This document shows, piece by piece, positions 24,147-32,403 of a stretch of DNA of 41,865 bases. The notes under the pieces are model-generated. The model did no database searches. It saw only the letters and a program-made list of their open reading frames with translations, and was not told where the DNA came from. The translations under genes were made by a program, and so were the position numbers. Source of the DNA: a candidate division Zixibacteria bacterium RBG_16_53_22 (GTDB lineage: Bacteria > Zixibacteria > MSB-5A5 > UBA10806). How positions within the stretch are numbered: position 1 is the stretch's first letter; the number at the start of each line of letters is the position of its first letter. The DNA lies in NCBI GenBank assembly GCA_001775395.1, contig MEWP01000159.1:36590-78454 (forward strand). Reading direction: 5' to 3'.

Positions 24147-24847
24147 TGATGAATATCGCTAATCACCAAACGCACATGATGTTCGATAAGCTGGGCCGGT
24201 TTCGGTTCATGGCAGGAATGACGCTCAGAGGCCCGTGGAGGGATGAGGTTGACGTTTATAAATTTGTCGAGCATGATGTCGCGCCTCCGAATACAAGAGT
24301 CATAATCCCCATCCAGGTGCACGGCTCGGTAATTTCACACTTGGGAGACGCTGGACTCCTTTCCAATTTCGATGCCGATGGCGTCATTACGCGGCGCGAA
24401 AATGTATGCCTGACTGTTACCACTGCCGATTGCATGCCAATCCTGGCCGCCGATCCGATTTCCGGATATTTCGCCGCGATTCATGTCGGCTGGCGAAGCT
24501 TCGTGGCGGGGATTATAGATAACTTCTTTCAGATCGGACGGGGGCTGGGAATGAGTTTCAGCCGGACCCGGGTCTTCTGGGGACCATCGATCGGTTCATG
24601 TTGTTTTGCGGTTGGCCCCGAGGTGGCCGCGCTATTCGACGAATCATGGGTTGAGAATCGCAACGGCGTCCTGTATGTCGACTTGAAGGGGGCAGTCCAA
24701 GATAGGCTGATTTCCCTTGGCTTGGTTGGGGAGAATATTGGCGGGATCTCTGACTGCACCTCGTGCAACCCCGATCGCTACTACTCTTATCGACGAGATA
24801 AGAATTCGCCGGTGCAGATGGTGACTTTTATTTACAGGACGGCCTGA
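24143..24847 (+). CDS. pgeF: Peptidoglycan editing factor PgeF (DUF152/YfiH family)
   Basis: This is a 234-residue multicopper-oxidase-like fold protein. The zinc site residues are in place: H60 in QVHGS, C97 in TADCMP and H114 in AAIHVGWR. The C-terminal CTSCNPDRYYSYRRDK segment is also diagnostic. In E. coli, PgeF removes mis-incorporated serine from peptidoglycan precursors; other members have been reported as purine nucleosidases/phosphorylases or polyphenol oxidases, so the substrate is not certain. Three ATGs in tandem (24143, 24146, 24149) are possible starts; the first gives an ATGA overlap with the RSH gene. Confidence 0.9.
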   Translation: MMMNIANHQTHMMFDKLGRFRFMAGMTLRGPWRDEVDVYKFVEHDVAPPNTRVIIPIQVHGSVISHLGDAGLLSNFDADGVITRRENVCLTVTTADCMPILAADPISGYFAAIHVGWRSFVAGIIDNFFQIGRGLGMSFSRTRVFWGPSIGSCCFAVGPEVAALFDESWVENRNGVLYVDLKGAVQDRLISLGLVGENIGGISDCTSCNPDRYYSYRRDKNSPVQMVTFIYRTA

Positions 24848-24898
24848 TTGGGAATTTCATATTTCGTCAAAATTACGCTGGAAATTGATGTATTTCCA

Positions 24899-24928
24899 TT
24901 GCGCCCGATCGTAGAATGAAGATATACT
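24899..24928 (+). promoter_or_regulatory. Candidate promoter for the beta-barrel gene
   Basis: TTGCGC (24899-24904), an 18-nt spacer, then TATACT (24923-24928). It lies in the 179-nt gap after pgeF and about 100 nt before the chosen start codon. I saw no terminator hairpin in this gap. Confidence 0.35.
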
Positions 24929-25026
24929 AATGCAAAAGCGGAGACGGTCCCGCGAAAATTGGTATTTTGTTGAGAATGCACAATTTGAGGATGCATCAAC
25001 GCTTACAATATTCAGGAGGAGGAGCC

Positions 25027-25647
25027 TTGAAACGCATAACTTATTCAATTCTGCTGAGTGTCCTTATTTGCGGCACGGCGTTTTCGCAATTCTCCGGTCA
25101 GCTATCAACTGCCAGGATAGTGGATAACGGAGCCTCGATGGCCGGTGTCTACGCCGGTGTTTATGAAGACGCAATCGGCCTTCTCGGTCAATATCGCTAC
25201 GGACTCGGCGGCTATACCGACCTGGGAATAAAGCTGGGGATGCTGGATCTTGACGATTGGCGCGGTAATGACGCCGCGATGGATTTTTCATTGGACGTTA
25301 AGTATCAGGTCATGGAAGTTGGAATGCGTGACCCCTTCGACTTATCTATCGGCGGCGGCCTCGAATTCATGTTTGCCGAGGATGTCAACATTATCTCTCT
25401 TGGTCTGGCGCCCATCGGCTCCTATCCCATCCGACTCAGAAACGGCAGGACCCTGGAACCGTACGGCCGGCTTCAAATGCGGGTAGAGAGACGAGATTGG
25501 GATTATTACAACGATGAGGACGCCGAATTCGAAATCGGACTTAACATGGGGACCGCTTTCGAGTTGTCCAATTCGACCCGAGTCCTGGCGGAGTTTCAAT
25601 TCGACAATCAATACGGATTCTTCCTCGGGGCGAATTTCGGACTTTAG
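25027..25647 (+). CDS. Small outer-membrane beta-barrel protein
   Basis: This is a 206-residue exported protein with no recognised enzymatic motif. The start is taken as TTG at 25027 because a strong AGGAGGAGGAG (25014-25024) lies directly upstream and a signal peptide begins there (MKRITYSILLSVLICGTAFSQ). A longer frame upstream would bury the signal peptide. The rest alternates polar and hydrophobic residues with Gly- and Tyr-rich strands (GQYRYGLGGYTDLGIKLGML) and ends in GFFLGANFGL, a terminal strand expected of an outer-membrane beta-barrel. Roughly eight to ten strands are possible. It ends 3 nt before uppP. The function is unknown; it may be a small structural or transport porin. Confidence 0.7.
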   Translation: MKRITYSILLSVLICGTAFSQFSGQLSTARIVDNGASMAGVYAGVYEDAIGLLGQYRYGLGGYTDLGIKLGMLDLDDWRGNDAAMDFSLDVKYQVMEVGMRDPFDLSIGGGLEFMFAEDVNIISLGLAPIGSYPIRLRNGRTLEPYGRLQMRVERRDWDYYNDEDAEFEIGLNMGTAFELSNSTRVLAEFQFDNQYGFFLGANFGL

Positions 25648-25650
25648 CAA

Positions 25651-26451
25651 TTGGGGATAATTCAGAGCCTAATCCTCGGGCTGGTTCAGGGGATAACGGA
25701 ATTTCTCCCCATTTCCTCGTCGGGCCACCTTGTCTTTGCCGAGCGCCTATTGCATGTCAGGGCCGGTGATCTAGTGTTCGAGGTCATGGTCCACCTGGGG
25801 ACTCTGGCGGCCGTCATAATTTATTTCAGGCGTCAACTCCTCGATATTTGCTCGGCCATGATGAGATCGCTAACAAGCGGGGAGAAGTCTGCGGCCGATA
25901 AGTCCAATCTGCAGCTGGCATGGTTTCTGGTAATTGGCACAATTCCAGCCGCCATATTCGGATATTTCATGGAGGATGTGGTCGAAGCCGCATTCGCCTC
26001 GCCGCGCTGGACCTCCGGCGAATTCATTGTCACCGGCCTGGTTTTGATATCTACCATATGGGCCCGGGATAGAGGCCGAGCTCTTGGCACCTGGAACACG
26101 ATCGGTATCGGCGTGGCGCAGGCAATTTCGATCATGCCGGCCATTTCCCGCTCCGGAAGCACTATCGCGGCGGGCATGTTTTCGGGGATTAATAGGGAAA
26201 AGGCAGCGGAATTTTCATTTCTCTTATCCATACCTGCCATTGTAATCGCCACCGTATTTAAGATGCCCGAGTTCCTTAGTCTTCTGCCGGATCAGCACCT
26301 CTTTCAAATATACTTGGGCGGGTCACTGGCATCAGGGATCGTCGGGTATCTATCGGTCAAATGGTTGCTGGATATTATCAAAAAGGGAAAATTCCATTAT
26401 TTCGGAATTTACTGCATATTGGTCGGCATTTTGGGATTGATCCTGTTTTGA
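25651..26451 (+). CDS. uppP: Undecaprenyl-diphosphatase UppP (BacA)
   Basis: UppP dephosphorylates undecaprenyl pyrophosphate at the membrane and so recycles the lipid carrier for peptidoglycan and O-antigen. The 266-residue polytopic protein contains both family signatures, GITEFLPISSSGHL (14-27) and MPAISRSGST, which together form the active site. The start codon is TTG with no clear Shine-Dalgarno sequence, 3 nt after the beta-barrel gene stop, so it probably relies on translational coupling. It overlaps a GT9 gene by 4 nt (TTGA), linking carrier recycling with glycan assembly. Confidence 0.95.
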   Translation: MGIIQSLILGLVQGITEFLPISSSGHLVFAERLLHVRAGDLVFEVMVHLGTLAAVIIYFRRQLLDICSAMMRSLTSGEKSAADKSNLQLAWFLVIGTIPAAIFGYFMEDVVEAAFASPRWTSGEFIVTGLVLISTIWARDRGRALGTWNTIGIGVAQAISIMPAISRSGSTIAAGMFSGINREKAAEFSFLLSIPAIVIATVFKMPEFLSLLPDQHLFQIYLGGSLASGIVGYLSVKWLLDIIKKGKFHYFGIYCILVGILGLILF

Positions 26452-27470
26452 AATCCCCGGACAAAATACTCGTTTTCAGGCAAAGCTCTCTGGGTGATGT
26501 CGTATTGACACTTCCGGTCTTGCAGAGGCTGAGGGAGGCTCTCCCCAATTGCCGCATTGATTATATCACCAAGACACAATATAGGCCCATACTTGAGCAG
26601 CACCCGGCGATCGCCAACGTCTATGCCTTTGGCACGGAAGATGAATTCAGGGTCCTTGTCCGAGAGGTTCGCAGTAATCGGTACGATCTATTCATCGACC
26701 TGCAGTCTAACTTCAGATCGCACTATATCAGGCTGAGAATTCCGCGCGCCGGAGTCATCCGGTATAAAAAGCGACGGCTTGCCCGTGAGCTGATCGTAAG
26801 GCGTCCCGGAGCGAAGCTCGCCGTGGAGCACACGATAAAGGCATATCTGGCGCCTCTCCGAAAGCTGGGTATCGAGGCCAAAGTCGATCCGCCGGTTCTT
26901 TACCTGTCATCGGAGGCTAAGGAATTCGCAGATGAATACATCAGAATAAATTCACTGAGTGATAAGACCATGATTGCGCTATGTCCGGGGGCCGGACATA
27001 AAGAGAAGATGTGGCCCCCCGAGAATTTCAGGGAGCTGGCGGACATGCTGCTTGAGAATCCGCAGATGGCAATGATAATCTTCCGCACTTCCTCGGACCA
27101 ATTTCCGCGAAATCTCGGAATTGCCGATTCAAGACTTATTGAAGCGAAAGATCTCGAATTATTGCCGGCGGCCGCGATTCTCTCGAAATGCCGCCTGGCA
27201 GTGACGAACGATTCCGGTCTGATGCATCTGGCAAATTCGGTCGGGACGCCGGTCGTGGCGATTTTCGGGCCGACCAATCCGCGCCTCGGATTCGCCCCCG
27301 CGCTGCCCGGTTCCCGGGTGATATGCGATGATGTGTCATGCTCCCCCTGCAGCCTTCACGGCCAGAAAAAATGCTATCAGCCGCGCAAGTTCTGTTTTGA
27401 AAATATCACACCCAAAAGGGTGCTCGGGGAATTGGAAGGAATTCTCACTGCAAAACGAAATACATTATAA
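26448..27470 (+). CDS. Glycosyltransferase family 9 (fourth copy)
   Basis: This is a 340-residue GT9/heptosyltransferase-like enzyme, outside the main glycan operon. It has KILVFRQSSLGDVVLTLPVL at the N-terminus (the SLGD motif is canonical), ALCPGAGHKEKMWPPENF in the donor domain, and VTNDSGLMHLANSVGTPVVAIFGPTNPR, a clear GT9 signature. Cysteines in CSPCSLHGQKKC near the C-terminus match those often seen in this family. The TTG at 26448 is chosen because it gives a 4-nt overlap with uppP and starts just before the first beta-strand; an upstream in-frame start would lie inside uppP. The 108 nt downstream hold the next promoter. Confidence 0.9.
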   Translation: MKSPDKILVFRQSSLGDVVLTLPVLQRLREALPNCRIDYITKTQYRPILEQHPAIANVYAFGTEDEFRVLVREVRSNRYDLFIDLQSNFRSHYIRLRIPRAGVIRYKKRRLARELIVRRPGAKLAVEHTIKAYLAPLRKLGIEAKVDPPVLYLSSEAKEFADEYIRINSLSDKTMIALCPGAGHKEKMWPPENFRELADMLLENPQMAMIIFRTSSDQFPRNLGIADSRLIEAKDLELLPAAAILSKCRLAVTNDSGLMHLANSVGTPVVAIFGPTNPRLGFAPALPGSRVICDDVSCSPCSLHGQKKCYQPRKFCFENITPKRVLGELEGILTAKRNTL

Positions 27471-27543
27471 CATATAAAGTTAGACAGGTTGCTTATTGTA
27501 GTGGTTTAATGTCGATGCGCCTTTTTTTCTTTGCCTTCCCAAT

Positions 27544-27572
27544 TTGCCTTTTGGTGAAGAAACTGCTATCTT
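27544..27572 (+). promoter_or_regulatory. Candidate promoter of the radical SAM operon (leaderless geometry)
   Basis: TTGCCT (27544-27549), an exact 17-nt spacer, then TATCTT (27567-27572). The ATG of the radical SAM gene is 6 nt downstream of the -10 box, so the mRNA would start at the initiation codon. There is no Shine-Dalgarno sequence before that ATG. Confidence 0.5.
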
Positions 27573-27578
27573 AATTCC

Positions 27579-28571
27579 ATGCATAAAATAGAAGCCCGAT
27601 ATTATGAAAGAATGGAAAATGACTACGTAAAATGCCATCTTTGCCCGGCCAACTGCAGAATCGGACCGTCCCGCCAGGGAATTTGCCTGATCCGCACTAA
27701 TGAGGGTGGTACCCTCATAGCATCTGAATATGGGAAGACAATCGCCGTCAATATCGATCCGATCGAAAAGAAACCGCTATATCATTATAAACCGGGTTCT
27801 CAAATCCTTTCCATCGGGCCTAACGGATGCAATTTTGCCTGCGCCTTCTGCCAGAATTGGAGCATCTCGCAAGTCAAGACCTCGACCCGCTATATCGCGC
27901 CGAAGAGCCTGGTTCAACTCGCCGGCGCCAACGGTTCGGTCGGAGTGGCATATACATACACAGAGCCCCTTATATGGTTTGAGTACCTTATGGATACCGC
28001 CCGGATATTGAAGGATTCCGGGTACGCCGTGGTCTTGGTTTCAAATGCCTATATCAATGAGGCCCCGGCAAGGGAGCTGTTCAGGCTTGTTGACGCCGCC
28101 AACTTCGATTTGAAATCGATAAGGCCCGATTTTTACAGGAAAATCTGCAAGGGGAAACTCCAGGACGTTCAACGGACCATCGGAATTGCCCTGGAATTGG
28201 GGGTTCATCTCGAGTTGACCAATCTCATAATCCCCGGGCTTAACGATACCGACGATGAAATCAAGGAGTTGGTCGATTGGGTTGCCGGGCTAAATCCCAG
28301 CATTCCGTTGCACTTTTCGCGCTATTTTCCCCACTATAAGATCGATCTTCCCCCGACCCCCGGCGAGAGGCTCCTTTTCGCATATGATACCGCCAAATTG
28401 AGGTTGAAATATGTCTATGTCGGGAATATCATAGGGCTGGGGGATACGGATACCAACTGCCAGAAATGCGGCAATGCCCTGGTGAAACGGAATGGGTACG
28501 AAACCGATATCAGCGGATTGAACGGACCCAATTGCGCAAAATGCGGAGAACTGAGTGATGTCAAGGTCTGA
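27579..28571 (+). CDS. amrS: AmrS-type radical SAM enzyme (AmmeMemoRadiSam family)
   Basis: This is a 330-residue radical SAM protein. The N-terminal zinc-like cluster CHLCPANC (19-26) plus C36 is typical of the AmmeMemoRadiSam radical SAM subfamily. The [4Fe-4S]/SAM motif is C84-x3-C88-x2-C91 (CNFACAFC), followed by GVAYTYTEPLIWFEY and FDLKSI, also characteristic. Two CxxC pairs in the last 40 residues (CQKC, CAKC) look like a zinc ribbon. The reaction of the family is not established. In many genomes it accompanies AMMECR1 and MEMO-like proteins; neither is in this window. Here it heads a tight operon with an aminotransferase (14-nt overlap), a ROK kinase and an exporter. Confidence 0.88.
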   Translation: MHKIEARYYERMENDYVKCHLCPANCRIGPSRQGICLIRTNEGGTLIASEYGKTIAVNIDPIEKKPLYHYKPGSQILSIGPNGCNFACAFCQNWSISQVKTSTRYIAPKSLVQLAGANGSVGVAYTYTEPLIWFEYLMDTARILKDSGYAVVLVSNAYINEAPARELFRLVDAANFDLKSIRPDFYRKICKGKLQDVQRTIGIALELGVHLELTNLIIPGLNDTDDEIKELVDWVAGLNPSIPLHFSRYFPHYKIDLPPTPGERLLFAYDTAKLRLKYVYVGNIIGLGDTDTNCQKCGNALVKRNGYETDISGLNGPNCAKCGELSDVKV

Positions 28572-29805
28572 TAAGGAAAGGGAAAGGGAAATGGGAGTTT
28601 TGCAGAATGCCCGGGTCTGGCGCCTGTCGCGACGGGCTACCGAGATTCAAGCATCGCCGATAAGAAAGCTCGTGCCATACGCGGAGGAGGCAAAAAAACG
28701 CGGCATTCATGTATATCACCTTAATATCGGGCAGCCCGATATCGAGACACCGCCGGAGTTCTGGGATGCTGTCAAGAGCTATTCCCAGAGAGTGCTCGCC
28801 TATGGCCATTCGCAGGGTCTGGCATCGTATCTCAACGCGCTTTCGGTTTACTACCACAGGTGCGGTCTAAATATCGCCCCGAATGAAATCGTGGTCACCA
28901 CCGGCGGCTCCGAGGCGATCGTTTTCGCATTCTCTCTCATATGCGAACCGGGCCAGAGAATTATCGTATTCGAGCCATTCTATACCAATTATAACGGCTT
29001 TGCCTCGATGGCCTCGATAGAGCTTGTGCCGCTCGAGACGCGCGCGGAAAACGGCTTCCATCTTCCATTGCGCGAGGCGATAGAATCGGCTATCGATGAT
29101 AAAGTGCGCGGTATCATAATCTGCAACCCCAACAATCCCACCGGCACCCTGTTTTCATACGATGAAATGGAGACCCTGGCCGAAATCGCCCGCGATCACG
29201 GCCTGTTTATTCTCTCCGATGAGGTTTATCGCGAATTCGTTTACGAGGGCGTTCACACCTCGATATTCGATATTCCCGGCGTCGAGGAATTCGCCATAAT
29301 GCTCGATTCCATCAGCAAGCGCTATTCGGCCTGCGGGGCGCGTATCGGAAGCCTGGTCACCAAGAATAAGAAGCTTCACCAGGCCGCGGTTAAGTTCGGC
29401 CAGGCCAGGCTCTGCTCGCCAACCCTCGAGCAAGTGGGGGCAGAGGCGGCATTAAAGCTGGGGCCGGCCTATTTTGAAAAGATCATGGGCGAGTATAAGC
29501 GCCGGCGCGATATTGTCTACGAGGGTTTGATGGCGATTCCCGGGGCTGTCTGTGTAAAGCCGGCCGGTGCATTTTACGCCATGGCCAAGCTGCCGATATC
29601 CGATTCCGAGGAATTCGCGAAATTCATGTTATCGGAATTTTCGCATGATAATAAGACGGTCATGGTTGCCCCGGGGCCGGGGTTCTACGCCAGCCCGAAC
29701 AGAGGCCTCGATGAATGCCGTATCGCATACGTGCTCAACACGGATGCGCTTAAAGATGCCATGGCAATCCTGAAACTTGGGGTGGAGGCTTTCCGCAAGA
29801 GATGA
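28558..29805 (+). CDS. Class I/II PLP-dependent aminotransferase
   Basis: This is a fold-type I aminotransferase (AspC/AAT-like group) of 415 residues. Visible cofactor contacts are TTGGSEA (114-120, phosphate region), NPNNPTG (190-196), Asp221 in SDEVYREF for the pyridine nitrogen, catalytic Lys254 in SISKRYSACGAR, and Arg262. The opening IQASPIRKLVPYAEEAKKRG is shared with archaeal and bacterial aspartate/alanine aminotransferases. The start is uncertain: ATG 28558 overlaps the radical SAM gene by 14 nt and has a GGAGA upstream, while ATG 28591 has a purine-rich AGGGAAAGGGAA directly before it. It overlaps the ROK kinase by 4 nt. The amino donor and acceptor are unknown. Confidence 0.9.
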   Translation: MSRSDKEREREMGVLQNARVWRLSRRATEIQASPIRKLVPYAEEAKKRGIHVYHLNIGQPDIETPPEFWDAVKSYSQRVLAYGHSQGLASYLNALSVYYHRCGLNIAPNEIVVTTGGSEAIVFAFSLICEPGQRIIVFEPFYTNYNGFASMASIELVPLETRAENGFHLPLREAIESAIDDKVRGIIICNPNNPTGTLFSYDEMETLAEIARDHGLFILSDEVYREFVYEGVHTSIFDIPGVEEFAIMLDSISKRYSACGARIGSLVTKNKKLHQAAVKFGQARLCSPTLEQVGAEAALKLGPAYFEKIMGEYKRRRDIVYEGLMAIPGAVCVKPAGAFYAMAKLPISDSEEFAKFMLSEFSHDNKTVMVAPGPGFYASPNRGLDECRIAYVLNTDALKDAMAILKLGVEAFRKR

Positions 29806-30749
29806 CAATCTGCTATGGAGGTATCGACCTCGGCGGGAGCTTCATCAAGGCCGGCCTCTTAACTGGAAGCGGCAAGGTCCTTCATCGCCTGATTGTACCG
29901 GCCGAGGTTGAAAGGGGGATCGCAGCCCTCAAAGATAATTTGAGAAGCGTTGCCCGAGGCCTGATCGAAGCCGCCCCGACGTACGATGCCAAAGTGGCCG
30001 GCATAGGAGTCGGGAGTCCGGGTACCATTAGATTCCCCGAGGGATTGGTGACCGGCGCTACGCCGAATATCCCCGGCTGGATAGGCACAAATATAAGCCG
30101 GATATTCTCCGATTTCGATTTACCTGTGGTAGGTGATAACGATGCCAACTGCATGGGCCTGGCCGAGGCCATGTTTGGCGCCGGAAAGGGCACGAAGCTT
30201 GGATTTTATCTCACGCTCGGCACCGGCATTGGCGGAGCGATCATCATAGATGGCAAACTCCTGAGGGGCGCCAGCTACTGTGCCGGCGAATTTGGCCACA
30301 TGGTGCTGATCTATAACGGGCTGGAATGCCGCACGGGGCGCCGCGGATGCCTGGAGCAATATGTCAATGCCGGCGGCCTGATCAGAGAAACAAGAAAGCG
30401 TCTGGAAAAATATCCCGATTCACCTTTGAATGATGGTGATCTCGATGTCGTCGGGATTCTCGAGGCTTTCCGCACGGGCGACCCGGCCGCTGTCGAGTCG
30501 GTGGAGGAAAACGCCGATATGATCGGCACCGCCATCGGCTCGGTGGTCAATCTGCTCAATCCCGAGGTGGTCGTTATCGGCGGAGGCATGTCGCAGGGCG
30601 GAGACCGGTACATCGATTTGATTCGACAAAGCGTTTTTGGTTATGCATTCGAATCGACAACCTCGGCCTTGAAGATTAAGGTTGCCGAATTTGGAAATGA
30701 AGCCGGATGGATTGGAGCCGCCTGCCTGAATATCGGGCAAATTAATTGA
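29802..30749 (+). CDS. ROK family sugar kinase (glucokinase-like)
   Basis: This is a 315-residue ROK-family protein, usually a kinase for glucose, N-acetylmannosamine or related sugars. It has the ATP-binding GIDLGGSFIKAGL (7-19), the catalytic Asp114 in GDNDAN, TLGTGIGGAII (138-148) and the zinc segment GEFGHM...C-R-T-G-R-R-G-C. Zinc ligands H166, C176 and C183 are present, but the middle cysteine of the usual CxCGxxGC is Thr178. There is no DNA-binding N-terminal domain, so it is a kinase type, not a repressor. It overlaps the aminotransferase by 4 nt and the exporter by 1 nt, placing it inside the radical SAM operon. Its sugar is unknown. Confidence 0.9.
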   Translation: MTICYGGIDLGGSFIKAGLLTGSGKVLHRLIVPAEVERGIAALKDNLRSVARGLIEAAPTYDAKVAGIGVGSPGTIRFPEGLVTGATPNIPGWIGTNISRIFSDFDLPVVGDNDANCMGLAEAMFGAGKGTKLGFYLTLGTGIGGAIIIDGKLLRGASYCAGEFGHMVLIYNGLECRTGRRGCLEQYVNAGGLIRETRKRLEKYPDSPLNDGDLDVVGILEAFRTGDPAAVESVEENADMIGTAIGSVVNLLNPEVVVIGGGMSQGGDRYIDLIRQSVFGYAFESTTSALKIKVAEFGNEAGWIGAACLNIGQIN

Positions 30750-32119
30750 TGAACGAGAATAGCCGCAAATGGTGGATCCTATCCGTCGCCGCCGCCGGTG
30801 TGCTCCTCTCGACAATCGACGCCTCTATTGTTAATATCGCTCTGCCAACCATAGGAAATTATTTTAAGGCCTCGGTTCAGAGCACCGCCTGGGCCACAAT
30901 CAGCTACCTGCTCGTGATTACGGCCCTCTTGCTGGTGTTTGGCAGGCTGTCCGATATCTACGGGCAGAAGTTGATTTTCACCGGCGGCCTCCTGGTATTT
31001 ACCGTTGGTTCTTCTCTTTGCGCGATGTCACAGAATATTACCCAGCTTGTCATTTTCAGATCGATCCAGGGGGTCGGTGCCGCCATGATCGTCTCCAACA
31101 CCTCGGCGATTGTGACCAATGCATTTCCACCCGAACAGCGCGGCCGAAGCCTGGGAATCATCGGCGCCGTCGTCTCTGTCGGCCTGATGACCGGGCCGCC
31201 GTTGGGCGGATTCATAATTCACTACCTCGGGTGGCAATATATTTTCCTGGTCAACTTGCCTATCGGCGTCGCCGCCATACTGTTCACCTTGAAAATTCTT
31301 CCGGAGCTTAAAGCCGACAGGAGCTCGGCTCTTTTTCATCCCCTCGATTCGATTCTCTGGATTGCCGGAGTGACAGTGCTGGTGCTGGCCTTCAGAATCT
31401 CCGGGCAGATAACGTCCCTGGCAGGAGATATGCTGATCAGTTTTGGTGTCTGCTTCATATTCTTGGCAACATTTTATGTCAGGCAAATCAAGTCCGAGTC
31501 CCCGCTCTTGAAGCCGTCTTTTTTCAAAAACAACATCGTCATGTTCGCCTCCGTGGCCGGCTTTTTCTCATATATGACCATGATATCTCTGACGTTCATG
31601 TTTCCATATCTTCTTCAGAATGCTTTTGGCATGACCCCCTTCCAGACAGGATTGGTCTTGGTCTGCATACCGGCCACCACCGCGTTCGCGTCTCCGATCT
31701 CCGGGTACCTGTCGGACAAATTCGGTCAGCGGCCGATTGCGACATCGGGGGCGGCACTATCTACTATTGCCATAATTTCCATGTATTTGATTACCGCAGA
31801 TTCGTCGACCTGGCGTATTATACTCAACCTCGTCATTTTCGGGCTTGGTTTGGGGATGTTTGGCTCTCCCAACAATTCAGCAATCATGGGATCTGTCGAT
31901 ATAAGAGATAGAGGCTCGGCCGGCGGCGTTATTGCCACCGTCAGGAACCTCGGCATGGTTTCCGGGCTCGGTATCATTAGCCTGGTTTATAATGCCGGTG
32001 TCAAGAGCCGGGGAGAAAGCATGCTGGCCTATCTGGGCGCATTCAAGGCGGCGATACCGATTATCGCGGTCCTCTCTTTGATGGTTCTGGTATTTTCGGC
32101 GCTCCGAAGGTCGGTCTGA
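30749..32119 (+). CDS. MFS exporter, DHA2 (EmrB/QacA) family
   Basis: This major facilitator has 456 residues and about 14 membrane helices, the count of the DHA2 drug:proton antiporter family. Helix 1 carries LLSTIDASIVNIALPTIG, the TMS1 motif D-x-S-I-V-N-x-A-L-P typical of the family. The first loop has GRLSDIYGQK (motif A), and GVGAAMIVSNTSAIV and VGLMTGPPLGGFI (motif C, antiporter) follow. It is therefore probably a proton-driven exporter. The ATG at 30749 overlaps the ROK kinase stop by 1 nt (TGATG). As last gene of the operon, it may export the product of the upstream enzymes or act in self-protection. Confidence 0.92.
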   Translation: MNENSRKWWILSVAAAGVLLSTIDASIVNIALPTIGNYFKASVQSTAWATISYLLVITALLLVFGRLSDIYGQKLIFTGGLLVFTVGSSLCAMSQNITQLVIFRSIQGVGAAMIVSNTSAIVTNAFPPEQRGRSLGIIGAVVSVGLMTGPPLGGFIIHYLGWQYIFLVNLPIGVAAILFTLKILPELKADRSSALFHPLDSILWIAGVTVLVLAFRISGQITSLAGDMLISFGVCFIFLATFYVRQIKSESPLLKPSFFKNNIVMFASVAGFFSYMTMISLTFMFPYLLQNAFGMTPFQTGLVLVCIPATTAFASPISGYLSDKFGQRPIATSGAALSTIAIISMYLITADSSTWRIILNLVIFGLGLGMFGSPNNSAIMGSVDIRDRGSAGGVIATVRNLGMVSGLGIISLVYNAGVKSRGESMLAYLGAFKAAIPIIAVLSLMVLVFSALRRSV

Positions 32120-32301
32120 CAGGTAACGAGGATCATGAAGAACAGTTGGATTTTTCAAAATTGTCGGATGTTTCAGGAAAACGCGCAAACAAGGCGAGCA
32201 ATGCCCATGTTGGCCGGCTTTTGGATTTTGCGGCCGAATCGAGGTTCGCATTTCGAACGCCGGCTGGATAGAGATTTTTTCGTGACGGATAATATTATCA
32301 A

Positions 32302-32329
32302 TTGCTTTTTACGGCTGTCCGCTTATTTT
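32302..32329 (+). promoter_or_regulatory. Candidate promoter for the archaemetzincin gene
   Basis: TTGCTT (32302-32307), a 16-nt spacer, then TATTTT (32324-32329), in the 284-nt gap after the exporter. A short open frame at 32135-32350 lies in this gap, but it has no Shine-Dalgarno sequence or recognisable content, so I do not call it a gene. Nothing else is visible there. Confidence 0.35.
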
Positions 32330-32403
32330 AAGGTAGCCGGGAACGATTGAAATTACGATGGCATCGAGCCGCGGTTCGAAAACCCGATTTGGAGACCCAG
32401 AGA

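Noticed and set aside
32135-32350. 71-codon open frame after the exporter gene
   Set aside because: It has no Shine-Dalgarno sequence, no recognisable domain and an irregular composition, and it runs into the promoter region of the next gene. It is probably a chance frame.
32360-32395. GGTTCGAAAACCC resembling a tRNA T-arm
   Set aside because: The flanks do not form a 5-bp T-stem, and no anticodon arm, D-arm or acceptor stem can be drawn around it. It lies just upstream of the archaemetzincin start.
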